In this document: positions 8,809 to 18,111 of the stretch, piece by piece
How the letters are laid out: every line of letters starts with the position of its first letter
How positions within the stretch are numbered: the first letter of the stretch is position 1
Origin: Catenaria anguillulae PL171
Lineage: Eukaryota; Blastocladiomycota; Blastocladiomycetes; Blastocladiales; Catenariaceae
Direction of reading: 5' to 3'
Assembly (NCBI GenBank): GCA_002102555.1
Contig: MCFL01000089.1
Span: 1 to 64,000, forward strand
Length of the DNA stretch: 64,000 nucleotides
Notes under the pieces: model-generated
The model's input: the letters and a program-made list of their open reading frames with translations, nothing else
The model's database searches: none
Told to the model about the DNA's origin: nothing
Translations under genes and position numbers: made by a program

Positions 8809-10665
8809 GGGGGTGGAGAGTATCTGGACGAGCAAGTGCAGGCGTTTGTATCGGCCATTGCCGAGGAGGTCCAGGACGATTGGATGGACGTCGACGAGGA
8901 GGAGCAAGATGACTTGGAGCCCATTGCCATGCAGGTTGATCCGGTCGCCGCCCTACTGTCCGAATCTATCATTTGGGACAACAAAACAACCGAGGCAACC
9001 TGGCGTGAGGCGAGGGCAATGGATGCTCTGCTCAGCGAGCAAGAAGCGCGAGGCAGCAAGGTCGATTATTCACTCGCCGCGCAACTAGTCGAACCACTTG
9101 ATTGGAGGATTGGTGGCTCTGGTCTTCTCGAGCGAATCCTTGCCGAGGAGAACTATGCGCACGAACAGAACCCGCTCAAGCTCGGTCCCATTCGCCCAAG
9201 CATCTGCAACGAGTATGCCGACTTTGTTCTTGCCGCCGTCACGCCAGAGCGAGACCCCGAGCTGCAGCCATTGCCCATGGATCCGCCACCGTCGCTTACG
9301 GACGTGCTTGATGGGCAACACGACGGGCCAATAACCCCAGTGGAAGAGCGCCGAGCCGCCCTTGCAACTGCCCACGCGCATGGTCATGCGTCTGGACTCG
9401 CGCTCAAGGCCCGCCTCATTCATGATGGCAAGTACTGGCCAAACATGCTCCGCGATTGCCGCAAATTCGCCCAGCAATGCATCGAGTGCCAGCGGCACAC
9501 GGTCCGCACCCGCGGGTATCACCCGCCGCAGATGATTCACGCGGCGCTTCCCATGGACCACCTCGCCATTGACCTGTTCACGTGCGACATGACGCCGGAC
9601 GGATTCAACTATGCACTGCTCGTGATTGACATTGCGACTCGCTTTGCGTGGCTGTACCCGCTGCAATCCAAGCGGGCCGAGGAGGTCGGCGACCACTTGT
9701 ACAAGCTATGCTGCGACTTCGGGATTCCAGCCATTGTACAGTCCGACAACGGTGGCGAATTCAACAACTCTGTTGTGTCCCACCTGTCGAGCAAGCTCGG
9801 ATTTGAGCATCGCAAGATTACGGCGTACAATCCCAAGGCTAATGGCGCAGCCGAGCGCCTGGTCCGGACCATCAAGAGCAAGTTGTTTGCCGAGGTCAAG
9901 GGTAATGTGCCAAGGTGGCCTGAGCGTCTCAAGGCCGTCCAGTTTTGGTACAACCAGACTGTGCACCGTCGCCATGGCTCCACGCCTTTCTCGCTGATGT
10001 TTGCCCGTGCGCCCGTCCCACCATCTGCGTCATCCTGGCCAGAGGCAAAGAAGCCTGTCACCCTTGACGAGCTGGGCCGTTTGGCCGAGCACATGGCCCG
10101 TGTTGTTTGGCCAGCAGTCGAGGAGCGGACTCAGCACTACTCCAAGGGCGCCTACGAGCAGTTTATCAAGTCACACCGGATTGTGCATGAGGAGTTCCCA
10201 GCAGGCGCGCTGGTAATGCGCAAGGTTGTTGTCAAGGGCAGCAACATAGAACCCAAGTTTGAGGGTCCGTACACGGTTGTTCGCCGGAATACAGGTGGCG
10301 CGTACTTGCTGCGCGACCGAACTGGCGACATTGTGGCCCAGCGGGCCCCCGCCGGTCAGCTGCGCCTGGTCTCGTTGGAGGGCAACATTTCCGCCGAGTC
10401 ATTCGTGATTGAAAAGTTGTTGGATCATCGTGCACATCGTGACGGCACATACTCGTACTTCATCAAGTGGGCGGGATACCCGTTGGACGACGCAACGTGG
10501 GAGCACGAGTCGCAGTTCGATACGCAGGAGGTCATTGTCAAGTACTGGGCGACTCAAGCTGGCAAAGAGCGTCCCTTGCCCAAGCCGGGTAAGAAGAAGG
10601 CAGACGAAGATGGATCTGTGCCGAAGAAGCGACGCGTCTTGCTTGGTCGCGAGTTTGACGTTTGA
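8809..10665 (+). pseudogene. Gypsy integrase with C-terminal chromodomain
   Basis: Uninterrupted frame continuing pol after the stop at 8806. It shows an N-terminal zinc domain (histidines near 9372-9390, CIEC at 9478-9489) and a catalytic core with the D,D,E residues in IDLFTCD, SDNGGEF and NGAAER. The chromodomain (YFIKWAGYPLDDATWE, about 10456-10503) is followed by a short lysine-rich tail (KKRR) and the stop. The chromodomain normally directs integration to modified histones. All catalytic residues appear intact, but the upstream stop isolates this part from a gag-pol start. Confidence 0.85.
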
Positions 10666-10708
10666 GTCGATTTGAGACCCCTATTCCCAAGTCAAGAGTA
10701 TCGCTAAC

Positions 10709-10723
10709 GCTGGGAGGGGGTGA
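10709..10723 (+). other. Polypurine tract of the plus-strand gypsy copy
   Basis: GCTGGGAGGGGGTGA lies directly before the LTR start TGTCGG. The same tract in complement flanks the backbone LTR at 1534-1549. It serves as plus-strand DNA primer in gypsy replication. Confidence 0.85.
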
Positions 10724-10941
10724 TGTCGGAGTCGTGTCTGGTGAGCCGTTGGAAACGGGTCACGTGTGTTCAAGTGAGGAATCAGCATTGAATGAGTGAG
10801 CTGTGTGTCTCTGTATTGATCATGGATCATCCAGGCCCAGTGGAGCTAAGGAATAGGCTCCTTAGATAACACTGGGTCGTCTAGTATATACTACCCGTGC
10901 TTAATGACCTCATAGTCTTCATCCATGTAAGCACCCCAACA
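10724..10941 (+). repeat. Gypsy 3' LTR (plus-strand copy)
   Basis: A 218-bp LTR with TGTCGG...CCAACA ends. The 3' half is clearly related to the backbone LTRs and includes the shared palindrome AGTATATACT. The 5' half is divergent. The 5' LTR of this copy is missing. Confidence 0.85.
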
Positions 10942-13215
10942 ATGGCTTGGGTGCCGCTCGAGAGCAAGGCGGGGCCTTCGTGCCTGTCAGGATCGGTAGA
11001 CCCTCCTTGGACATTGATCCAGCCATCGCCATTTCCTGCCCATGAAGGGTCCAGCCGCGCTCGTAAATCACCATGCACGAGTCGGGGCCAAACACACGAA
11101 CGAGGCCAGACACGGACAGAATACGCAACGGGAGGTTGGGCAGATAGAGAACGTTGTGCAGTGTCAAGACGACGTCCCTGCCCGCCCCATCGCAGACAGC
11201 GAGACGCACAGTCCCGCCACGGGCGGCAGAAATGAACCCCGAGTCGCTGACACGGACCCTCACAGGCATGGGCAGGTCGCACAGGGAGTCGAAATCACGT
11301 GCATAGGGCGAGCCAAAGATCGAGGCGCCAGAGTCGAGCACCCACAGCAACTCACTGGCGACCACCGGCCGCTTGCGGCATTGCCGCAGCAATCTACCCA
11401 ACACAGTAGGTGCAGTGTCGACGTCCATGCCCTGGCCCTCAACCACAGACAAGACAGCCCACCCAAAAGAACGTGGGCCGCCCAGTAGAAACTCCTGGCA
11501 GGTCACGAAGAAAGCAACAATGAGCAACAGTATATCGACCCAGCACACAGCAATGGGGACACAATGGCGGCAAATCACAGAAACAATGATGTAAAAGAAA
11601 AGAACAGCGTGGGGCAAGCCCTGACGCGCAGCCGCGGACAGTGCAAACACCCGAGCACAGGAAAAAGAAGGGAAATCCAAAACGAGTTCAACGGCCACGA
11701 CGCACCTGGTCGTCAACGGCAATGAAGCCCTGTGGCACGGCCGGGTCGGCTGCGCCCGCCGCGCCAGCACCACCGCCGAGCTGTCACCGTTCCTCTGTGG
11801 GCAGTGCAATACAGGATGCCCCCACTCTCCACAAAGGTAGCATTTGCCGCGGAACCTCTTGTTCGAGCCGCCTGCCGCGGCCTGGCCACCGTCCGCATCG
11901 GTACCCGCGCCACGTCGGGCGCTTCCTGTTGTTGCCCGCGCCACCACCCTGGCCACCAGGGGCACCCTTCGGTTTGAACCCGTCCACCCAGAGCGCACGA
12001 GCACAGTCCGTGAAGCGATGCTCGGCCTGCTCAGCCGACGAGAACCAGAGGAAGCCGTCATCTACACCCAAAATCGGCGACTTGCGGCCGTGCGCACGAC
12101 TAAGGGCCGCATACTCCGCGTCAAAACGGTCCTCCAGGCCACAACCGCGCAAGACAGCCATCATCAATCGGGTGTAATACGGGAGATCAAAACCCACCCC
12201 ACGGCACTCCTTGACCTGCCGCAACAGCTCGTGCACACGCCCACAGAACTGTGTGCCTGTCTCCCCTGACTTTGGGCGCAGGATCTCACCAATCCTCGCC
12301 TCCTTGTTGGCCACGATTTTTTCGAGCTCACCGCTGTAGTGGCGGGAAATTGCCGTCCACACCAAAAGAAGGCAGTCCACCTTTGGCTGCCCGAAGAACT
12401 TGGGTTCACACTCGCGGGTCGCCACGAGCAGTGAGCTGGCGCATGAGCCAGACGCGAAGTTGATCAATGCTGCACCGCCCTTGTCAAACCTGGCGGCCAA
12501 GCGCTCCGGCCCAACAGCCGGGTCCACAAGGTCGCGCAAGCCACGAGCCCCAAGCGATGCGAGCACATGGGCACAGAAGGAAGGCCAATCCTCCACTTTC
12601 TTGAGTGGTCCAAACGAAAAGTCCTGTTGCATCAGTGCGACCTGCTCTGCGGTGAACGACTCGCGGGCGTGCAGGTCACCACCCACGATCTTGGCATCGA
12701 AAATGCGCTTGATTATTTCGAATTCTTCTGGCGAGCAAACGTCCTCGACGGCCCCAATAATGGTGGCTATGCGGCCAAGCGTCTCGGCAGCTCCATTGCC
12801 ACCGGGCGCGCCAGCACCACCAGCACCGCCAGCACCGTCAGCAACGCCAGCACCGCTATCACCACGGTTGTCCCTAGTATCGCAGTTGTCGCCAGTATCG
12901 CGGTTGTCGCCAGTGTCTCTGCTGTCAGGGTTGCCAGATGGGATTTTTTTTTAAAACAAAACCTCCCATCTTTGCATTTAGCGGAGACACAAGTTTTTAC
13001 ACAAGTAACATAGACTCACACACACCACCTACACACAACTCCCAAGGACTTGATGCACTTGATGGGTACTGGGAGGTGGACAAGATAGATGGAGGGCCAA
13101 GCGACTTGAGTGGGGTTCGAACCCACAACCTTCGTCTCGCAAGACGGAAGTGTTACCACTGTGCCAAAACCACTGGCAGGTTGCCGGACGCGGTGGGGTT
13201 CGTGGTATCAGTCAT
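10942..13215 (-). pseudogene. Copia gag and protease
   Basis: Minus-strand relic. The likely start codon is at 13215-13213; after 12 codons the SINE at 12944-13177 interrupts it. A gag domain of about 300 residues follows, then after a frameshift near 11930 a canonical zinc knuckle CYLCGEWGHPVLHC. Further on is a strongly hydrophobic stretch (about 11610-11490), and then the copia-type protease with LDSGAS and HNVLYLPNLPLRILS. The frame is cut at 10942 by the LTR of the plus-strand gypsy copy. Gag would form the particle and the protease would process it; neither can be made intact here. Confidence 0.8.
12944..13177 (-). mobile_element. tRNA-derived SINE with a different tail (minus)
   Basis: A T run (12944-12952) marks the 3' end and the tRNA-like head is at about 13100-13177, with the B box complement GGGTTCGAACCC near 13118 and the A box complement CCACTGTGCCA. 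The body differs from the 729 and 2031 copies. It is flanked by imperfect duplications (CAGGGTTGCCAGA at 12926 and CAGGTTGCCGGA at 13177), so insertion is older. It lies near the 5' end of copia gag. A fragment of the same tail is at 21096-21155. Confidence 0.85.
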
Positions 13216-13975
13216 GTTTCTGTGGGCAGCGGATCATTTCAAGTCAGCACCGTGCTGTGCGTGCACATGGTCCCAAGCCGCCTCACCACCATTCCTTCCC
13301 CAGCCCTGTATTGGAATCACATCCACGACATGGCCGGCATAGGTGTTTCAAGTGAGGATATTATATTGTTGGATCGGTAAGTAGTCAACCAACAACGACG
13401 ACAGGCACAGCTGCACATAGCCAGACTGAGCTCTTTCCTCACGACACACGTATGCCTCATACCACAGCCGAACACGGCAGGCTGCGTCCTCCTCACAGTA
13501 CAGCCGCGCACAGCAGGCCGCTTCCTCCGCACAGTGCAGCCGCACACAGCAGGCCGCGTTCTGGAGACACCAATCGGTCCGCACAAAGCTGGTTACCGTG
13601 CACACTCCGCACTGAGCAGGAGGCAGTTGGAGACGAAATGGAGGTTCTGGCCGCACACAGCAGGTCAGGGCACACATCGTCTCACACCTGTGCTCGCGCA
13701 ACGACTTGGGTTTCCTTGGGGTATCACTGCTGGATACAATCCGAAAACGAATCGATCCACCCAAGTGTTGCTAAACGAGGTCCGGTGGGCTGTGGATATC
13801 CCCGCCGCATGTCGATGTGTCATGAATACCCCAACGGGGCAGAGCAGATGCACAAGCGGACGGGAACAGAGCCAGGATGGTGATTCGAGCTGGGTTCGGT
13901 TCGGTTCGGTTCGGTTCGGTTCAGTTCGATATCGTATACCCGAATTACTTGACTGCGTCTTCCAGGCTCAAAACC
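13216..13975 (-). other. Copia leader region, no gene
   Basis: This interval lies between the copia LTR and the gag start codon, so it corresponds to the element's untranslated leader. It holds two or three imperfect tandem units of about 35 bp (13475-13565, rich in CAGCCGC and CACAGCAGGC) and a GGTTC pentanucleotide array at 13893-13924. No convincing protein is encoded. The start of the leader beside the LTR (complement of 13966-13975, GGTTTTGAGC) may be a degenerate primer-binding site, which is tentative. Confidence 0.5.
13893..13924 (+). repeat. GGTTC tandem array
   Basis: About six head-to-tail copies of GGTTC. It is a short simple repeat inside the copia leader. Confidence 0.9.
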
Positions 13976-14161
13976 TGTTAAGGTATTGCGCTTGCAGTGG
14001 TGGTAATGCGAGTCGACATCACGCTTACGAGCAATACATTGATTCCTGCCGGATATATTATACTAAAGAGCTTCAACTGTGGTGGATGGACCGCGGGAAA
14101 TGATCTGCAGTCCCCGATCGGTGGCCCACCTGCCATCACTCATACGCGACGCGTCGCGACA
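13976..14161 (-). repeat. Copia LTR (element 5' LTR)
   Basis: The 186-bp partner of 2681-2866 with the same TG...CA ends. It is followed by AAAAC, the second copy of the 5-bp target duplication, and then by gypsy integrase sequence. Confidence 0.88.
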
Positions 14162-15850
14162 AAAACTGGACAGCCTTGAGGCGGTCAGGCCACTCGGGGA
14201 CACGCCCTTGACCTCGGCAAAGAGCTTGGTCTTGATGGTCCGGACGAGACGCTCGGCGGCGCCATTGGCCTTTGCGTTGTACGCCGTAATCTTGCGGTGT
14301 TCAAAACCCAGTTTGGAGGACAAGTGGGCAATTACCGCGTTGTCAAACTCGCCGCCATTGTCAGATCGGATGATGGCGGGAATCCCAAAGTCACAGCAGA
14401 GCTTGTACAAATGGTCACCAACCTCCTCGGCACGCTTGGACTTGAGCGGGTACAGCCATGCGAAGCGCGTGGCAATGTCAATAATGGGCAAATCATAGTT
14501 GAATCCGTCCGGAGTCATGTTGCACGTGAACAGGTCGATTGCGAGATGATCCATGGGCAGCGCGGCGTGAATCATCTGCGGCGGGTGATACCCGCGGGTG
14601 CGGACCGTGTGCCGCTGGCACTCGATGCATTGCTGGGCGAATTTGCGGCAATCGCGGAGCATGTTTGGCCAGTACTTGCCATCGTGAATGAGCAGTGACT
14701 TGAGCGCGAGTCCCGACGCATGACCGTGAGCATGGGCAGACGTAAGGGCGGCTTGGCGCTCCTCAACCGGGGTGATCGGTCCGTCATGTTGTCCGTCAAG
14801 TACGTCGGTGAGCTGTGGCTGTTGGTTTGCGTCGACGGCAGCCAGGACGAGATCGGCGTACTCGTTGCAAAATGCTGGGCGAATGGGGACGAGCTTGATT
14901 GGCAATGCTTCGTGCGCGAATGCTTCCCTGGCAAGGATTTGCTGCAACATGCCAGACGCTCCCTCGGACCAGTCGAGTGGCTCAACAAACTCGGCGGCAA
15001 GCGAGTAATCCGCCTTGCTTCCACGCGCTTCTTGCGCATGCAACATGGTGTCCATGGCTTTCGCCTCCCGACGAGTCTCCTCGGGCGACTTGTTGTCCCA
15101 AATGATCGACTCCGCCAGCAGGGCGGCCACTTGGTCGACTTGCATGTCGACAGGCTCCAAACCCTCTTGCTCCTCGTCGTCAATCTCCATCAAATCCTCG
15201 TTGACCTCCTCGGCAATGGCCGAAACAAACTCTTGAACCTGCTCGTCGAGCGATTGTGCCTGAACCCCACCCCCTCCCGAGCTTGCGTCCACCCGAATCG
15301 GAGACGAGTGAATGTCGAAACGGGTCTTGAAGTCGCTGTACGCAGCCACGCCGTCCGTGGGTACCGGATAAAGGCGCGACAAGCAATCGGGCAGGACATT
15401 GAGGATGCCGGGGATGTGCACAACGTCAAACGGCAACTTGAGCAACTTGTCGAGCCAGTTTCGAGCATGGGCGTGAGCTTGGGCTGCAAAAATATGTGTT
15501 GGAGCGCCTCGTGGTCTGTGAAAAGGGTGAACCGGCGACCCGAAACAAAGTAACGGAACTTATCGAGCGCGAAAATAATGGCACGGAGCTCTTTGCGGGT
15601 GGCAGAGTAGTTGCGCTCCGACTTGGAGAGGGCCCTCGAGGCCATGGTGATGTACCTGGGTTCGTCACGCGATCCCTGGAACAGTACAGCGCCAACGCCC
15701 ACATTGGAGGCGTCTGTGGCGACAAAGAATGGCTCGTCCCACTTGGGTGCATGCAGCACTGGCGCCGATGCAATCATGTGCTTGAGCGTGTTGAACGCAT
15801 CCTCGCACTCGACCGTCCAGTCGTCGTCTGTGATGACGGTCGCGAGTCGC
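14162..15850 (-). pseudogene. Backbone gypsy RNase H and integrase, N-terminal part
   Basis: Minus-strand continuation of backbone pol after the LINE insertion. RNase H is recognisable (VATDASNVGVG, LFTDHEAL) and is followed by a frameshift near 15450. A 460-codon frame then covers the linker and the integrase zinc domain and core (IDLFTCN, SDNGGEFDN, NGAAERL). It ends at the AAAAC duplication where the copia element entered. The rest of the integrase is at 2680 and below. Confidence 0.85.
15835..15850 (+). repeat. LINE target-site duplication, left copy
   Basis: GACGGTCGCGAGTCGC here matches 16842-16857 (GACGGTCGCGAATCGC) with one mismatch. Confidence 0.9.
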
Positions 15851-16600
15851 GGCACACCAAGCGGCAGCAAAGACACTCGTCGAGCGGCTAATGGATCCAA
15901 CCAAATTACGGGCAACTGCAGCATGCGTAGTCGAGGTGCGCCTGCGACAACAATTTCCCAACCTCGTATCTATCCTCGCGCGAATTGTCTCAATTGCTTC
16001 CACGACCATCCAAACTGTGCTGTGGAAGGAGCGTTGCAGGCTCGTTGGACCGATTGAGCGACGCATGCCAGAAAACCTGCTTACGGCCCGGCAGCCCTGT
16101 CAATGTCCCCACTGTCGGGAGGCACGCGCCCCAGTGGCCCAGCAGCCGCCCATGAACCTTGTGCTCGTTGCCGCGCATTACATCTACGAGTGCCATGCTG
16201 GCTGCCCACCCCTCGTTGGCTCCTCATCGGTCTCGCATGCACTGGTTTCCTTTAGCGAATGGCGGTTCCACGGCACTTTCCCAGGGCTCTCAACCCCCAG
16301 ATTTGGCTATGGACACTCACAGCAACGCTTTGCTACCTGTGTCGGGGTACAGTCGGGTACACATTCTGTTTTTGTCCCCTTGCTTTCTCTAACTGCTGCC
16401 TCTGCGCGTATGGCGTAACTTTCCCTTGTTCTCGTATGCTCACCGTTGTTTTGACTCTGTTTCCCTTTATTTGACTTCGAACTTTCTTGGTTCTCTGTTG
16501 CATGTTGTTCAATTTGTGCATCTGTGATGTGGTTGCATGTCGACCTCAGACCCTGTTACTTTCCGTCTGCTTACTTCTTCTTCTTCTTCTTCTTCTTCTC

Positions 16601-16654
<54 letters not shown>

Positions 16655-16841
16655 ACCTTACCCTCTCTGTTGTCCCCATGGCCAAGTGCCCCTACCACCA
16701 ATTGCTTGCCATTTTCTCTGCTTGCTCTTGTCATCCGTTGAGTGTCTTGGATCTGTGACCTTCCTGCTCTTGTACCTTCTCTCAAGACTTCTGTGTTGGT
16801 TTTCAGCTTCAATACATGTGGTAGTGATCCAAAAAAAAAAA
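15851..16841 (+). mobile_element. 5'-truncated LINE, copy 2
   Basis: A plus-strand LINE 3' end of 991 bp with A tail (about 16831-16841), inserted between the reverse transcriptase and RNase H of the backbone gypsy element. It is flanked by a 16-bp target duplication with one mismatch. It is nearly identical to about 4446-5435, including the TTC/TC tract, and carries the last ~175 codons of the LINE polyprotein (15891-16418). Confidence 0.92.
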
Positions 16842-16857
16842 GACGGTCGCGAATCGC

Positions 16858-18111
16858 AAAGCGTCAAGTGGAGCGGCGACTGTCCATGTTGATCATAAAG
16901 TGCCGCAGGTAATTGACGGTTCCAAGGAGCGACTGCACCTGCTTGCCAGTCGTGGGGCGTTCCAAACCCTGGATGTCAATGATCTTGGCCGGCGCAGGGC
17001 GAATCGCGCCATTGCCGATGACATGGCCAAGGTAATGGATCTCGGGACGGTACCAGTGGCACTTGGACGGTTTGATGCGGAGGTTGAACTGGTTGAGGCG
17101 GTGCATGACTTCAATCAAATGAATCCTGTGCTCCTCGACCGACATGCTGAAAATGACAAGATCGTCAATGTACACGCGCACGTAGGGCAAGTCGGCAAAG
17201 ATGGACTGCATGACCCGCTGGAATTGCGACGACAATGCCTTGAGGCCGAATGGTGCCCGCTTGAAGCGGTACTGCACTCCTTGCCATTTGAAGCAAAGAT
17301 ACTTGCGCGAGCGGCGAGAAAAGCGGAATTGGTGGAACGACGCATAAAGATCAATGGACGAAAACACCTTGGCGGCGCATGCCTCGTCGAGGTGGTCAAA
17401 GATGAGCGGAAGAGCGTGCGAGTCGTCGGGAGTAATGTTGTTGATGACACGCGGGTCCAGGCAAACGCGATAGCCAGTGTGGTTACCCCGCGCATCCTTC
17501 TTCTCTACCACCACCAAATTCAAATTCCACGGCGACTCAAACTCGTTACGCTCAATCACATCCTCATCCACCCACATGCCCACCTGCCCTTCCACGACAA
17601 CCTTCTTTTCGTGCGTGAATTGGCGCTCCCGCTCATGGACAGGGCGTTCTTTGCCCGGCAGAATGTCGACATCGACCGTGGACATCGGGTGGGTGCACGC
17701 ATTGCCCTTTGGAATGGACGCGTTCTCGTCGATCAGGCGCTGGACGTCGTCCGGGAGCGCCGCGATGAGCGATGGTTGATCCTCAGGGAAGAGTGCAGGT
17801 CGCTCGTCAATCTCAGGATCGAGACGCGGCTGCCTGCCCTGCTTGGGATCCAAGTTTTCAACGCTGATACCGAGCGTGTGGAGCGTGGTGTTGCCAATGA
17901 GAGGCGGAATGTTGATATCCAAATCGTAAATGCCAAAGCGACAAACGACGGATCGACCGTTGAAGCGAAGGAGCGTATCGACAATGCCGAGGCATGGCGA
18001 CAGGCCGCCGATCCCACGGATGGCCATGGGCTCGGGCGGCGTCGAACGTGGTCGCGGAAATGGTTGGCATATTGCTTTGGGAGTACATTGCGGTCACTGC
18101 CTGTGTCCTAG
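16858..18111 (-). pseudogene. Backbone gypsy protease and reverse transcriptase
   Basis: Minus-strand relic. A stop lies directly before the protease active-site motif (about 18108), and a frameshift separates it from the 387-codon frame starting near 18027. That frame has the distal protease region (GIGG, LIGNTTLH) and a complete reverse-transcriptase palm with VCLDPRVIN, YIDDLVIF and LGHVIG. It ends at the LINE insertion in the thumb/connection (LGTVNYLRHFM). Confidence 0.87.

Larger units (their letters stand above)
5436..10941 (+). mobile_element. Ty3/gypsy chromovirus, plus-strand copy, 5'-truncated
   Basis: A plus-strand relative of the backbone gypsy element, lying in inverted orientation to it. 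It begins in the middle of gag at the LINE A tail, so the 5' LTR and about 350 gag codons are missing. It then runs through gag C-terminus, protease, reverse transcriptase, RNase H, integrase and chromodomain to the polypurine tract (10709-10723) and the 3' LTR (10724-10941). Only one in-frame stop is obvious in pol (8806-8808), so it is much less decayed than the backbone copy. It lies between the gag-protease and reverse-transcriptase parts of the copia element. Confidence 0.88.
2681..14161 (-). mobile_element. Ty1/copia retrotransposon inserted in the gypsy integrase
   Basis: A minus-strand copia element with 186-bp LTRs at 2681-2866 and 13976-14161. It is flanked by the 5-bp duplication AAAAC (2676-2680 and 14162-14166), which joins the two halves of the gypsy integrase. 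Copia gag and protease are at 13215-10942 and the end of reverse transcriptase plus RNase H at 4147-2880. The integrase and most of the reverse transcriptase, expected between them, are absent. That interval is instead filled with a SINE/LINE pair and a 5'-truncated plus-strand gypsy copy, so an internal deletion accompanied or followed those insertions. Confidence 0.85.

Noticed and set aside
13475-13565. CRISPR-like array
   Set aside because: Units are adjacent without spacers, imperfect, and in a eukaryotic retroelement leader.
13452-13883. Protein rich in His/Pro repeats in the copia leader
   Set aside because: The frame follows short tandem DNA repeats and a pentanucleotide array; there is no family similarity and it lies in the leader of a dead element.
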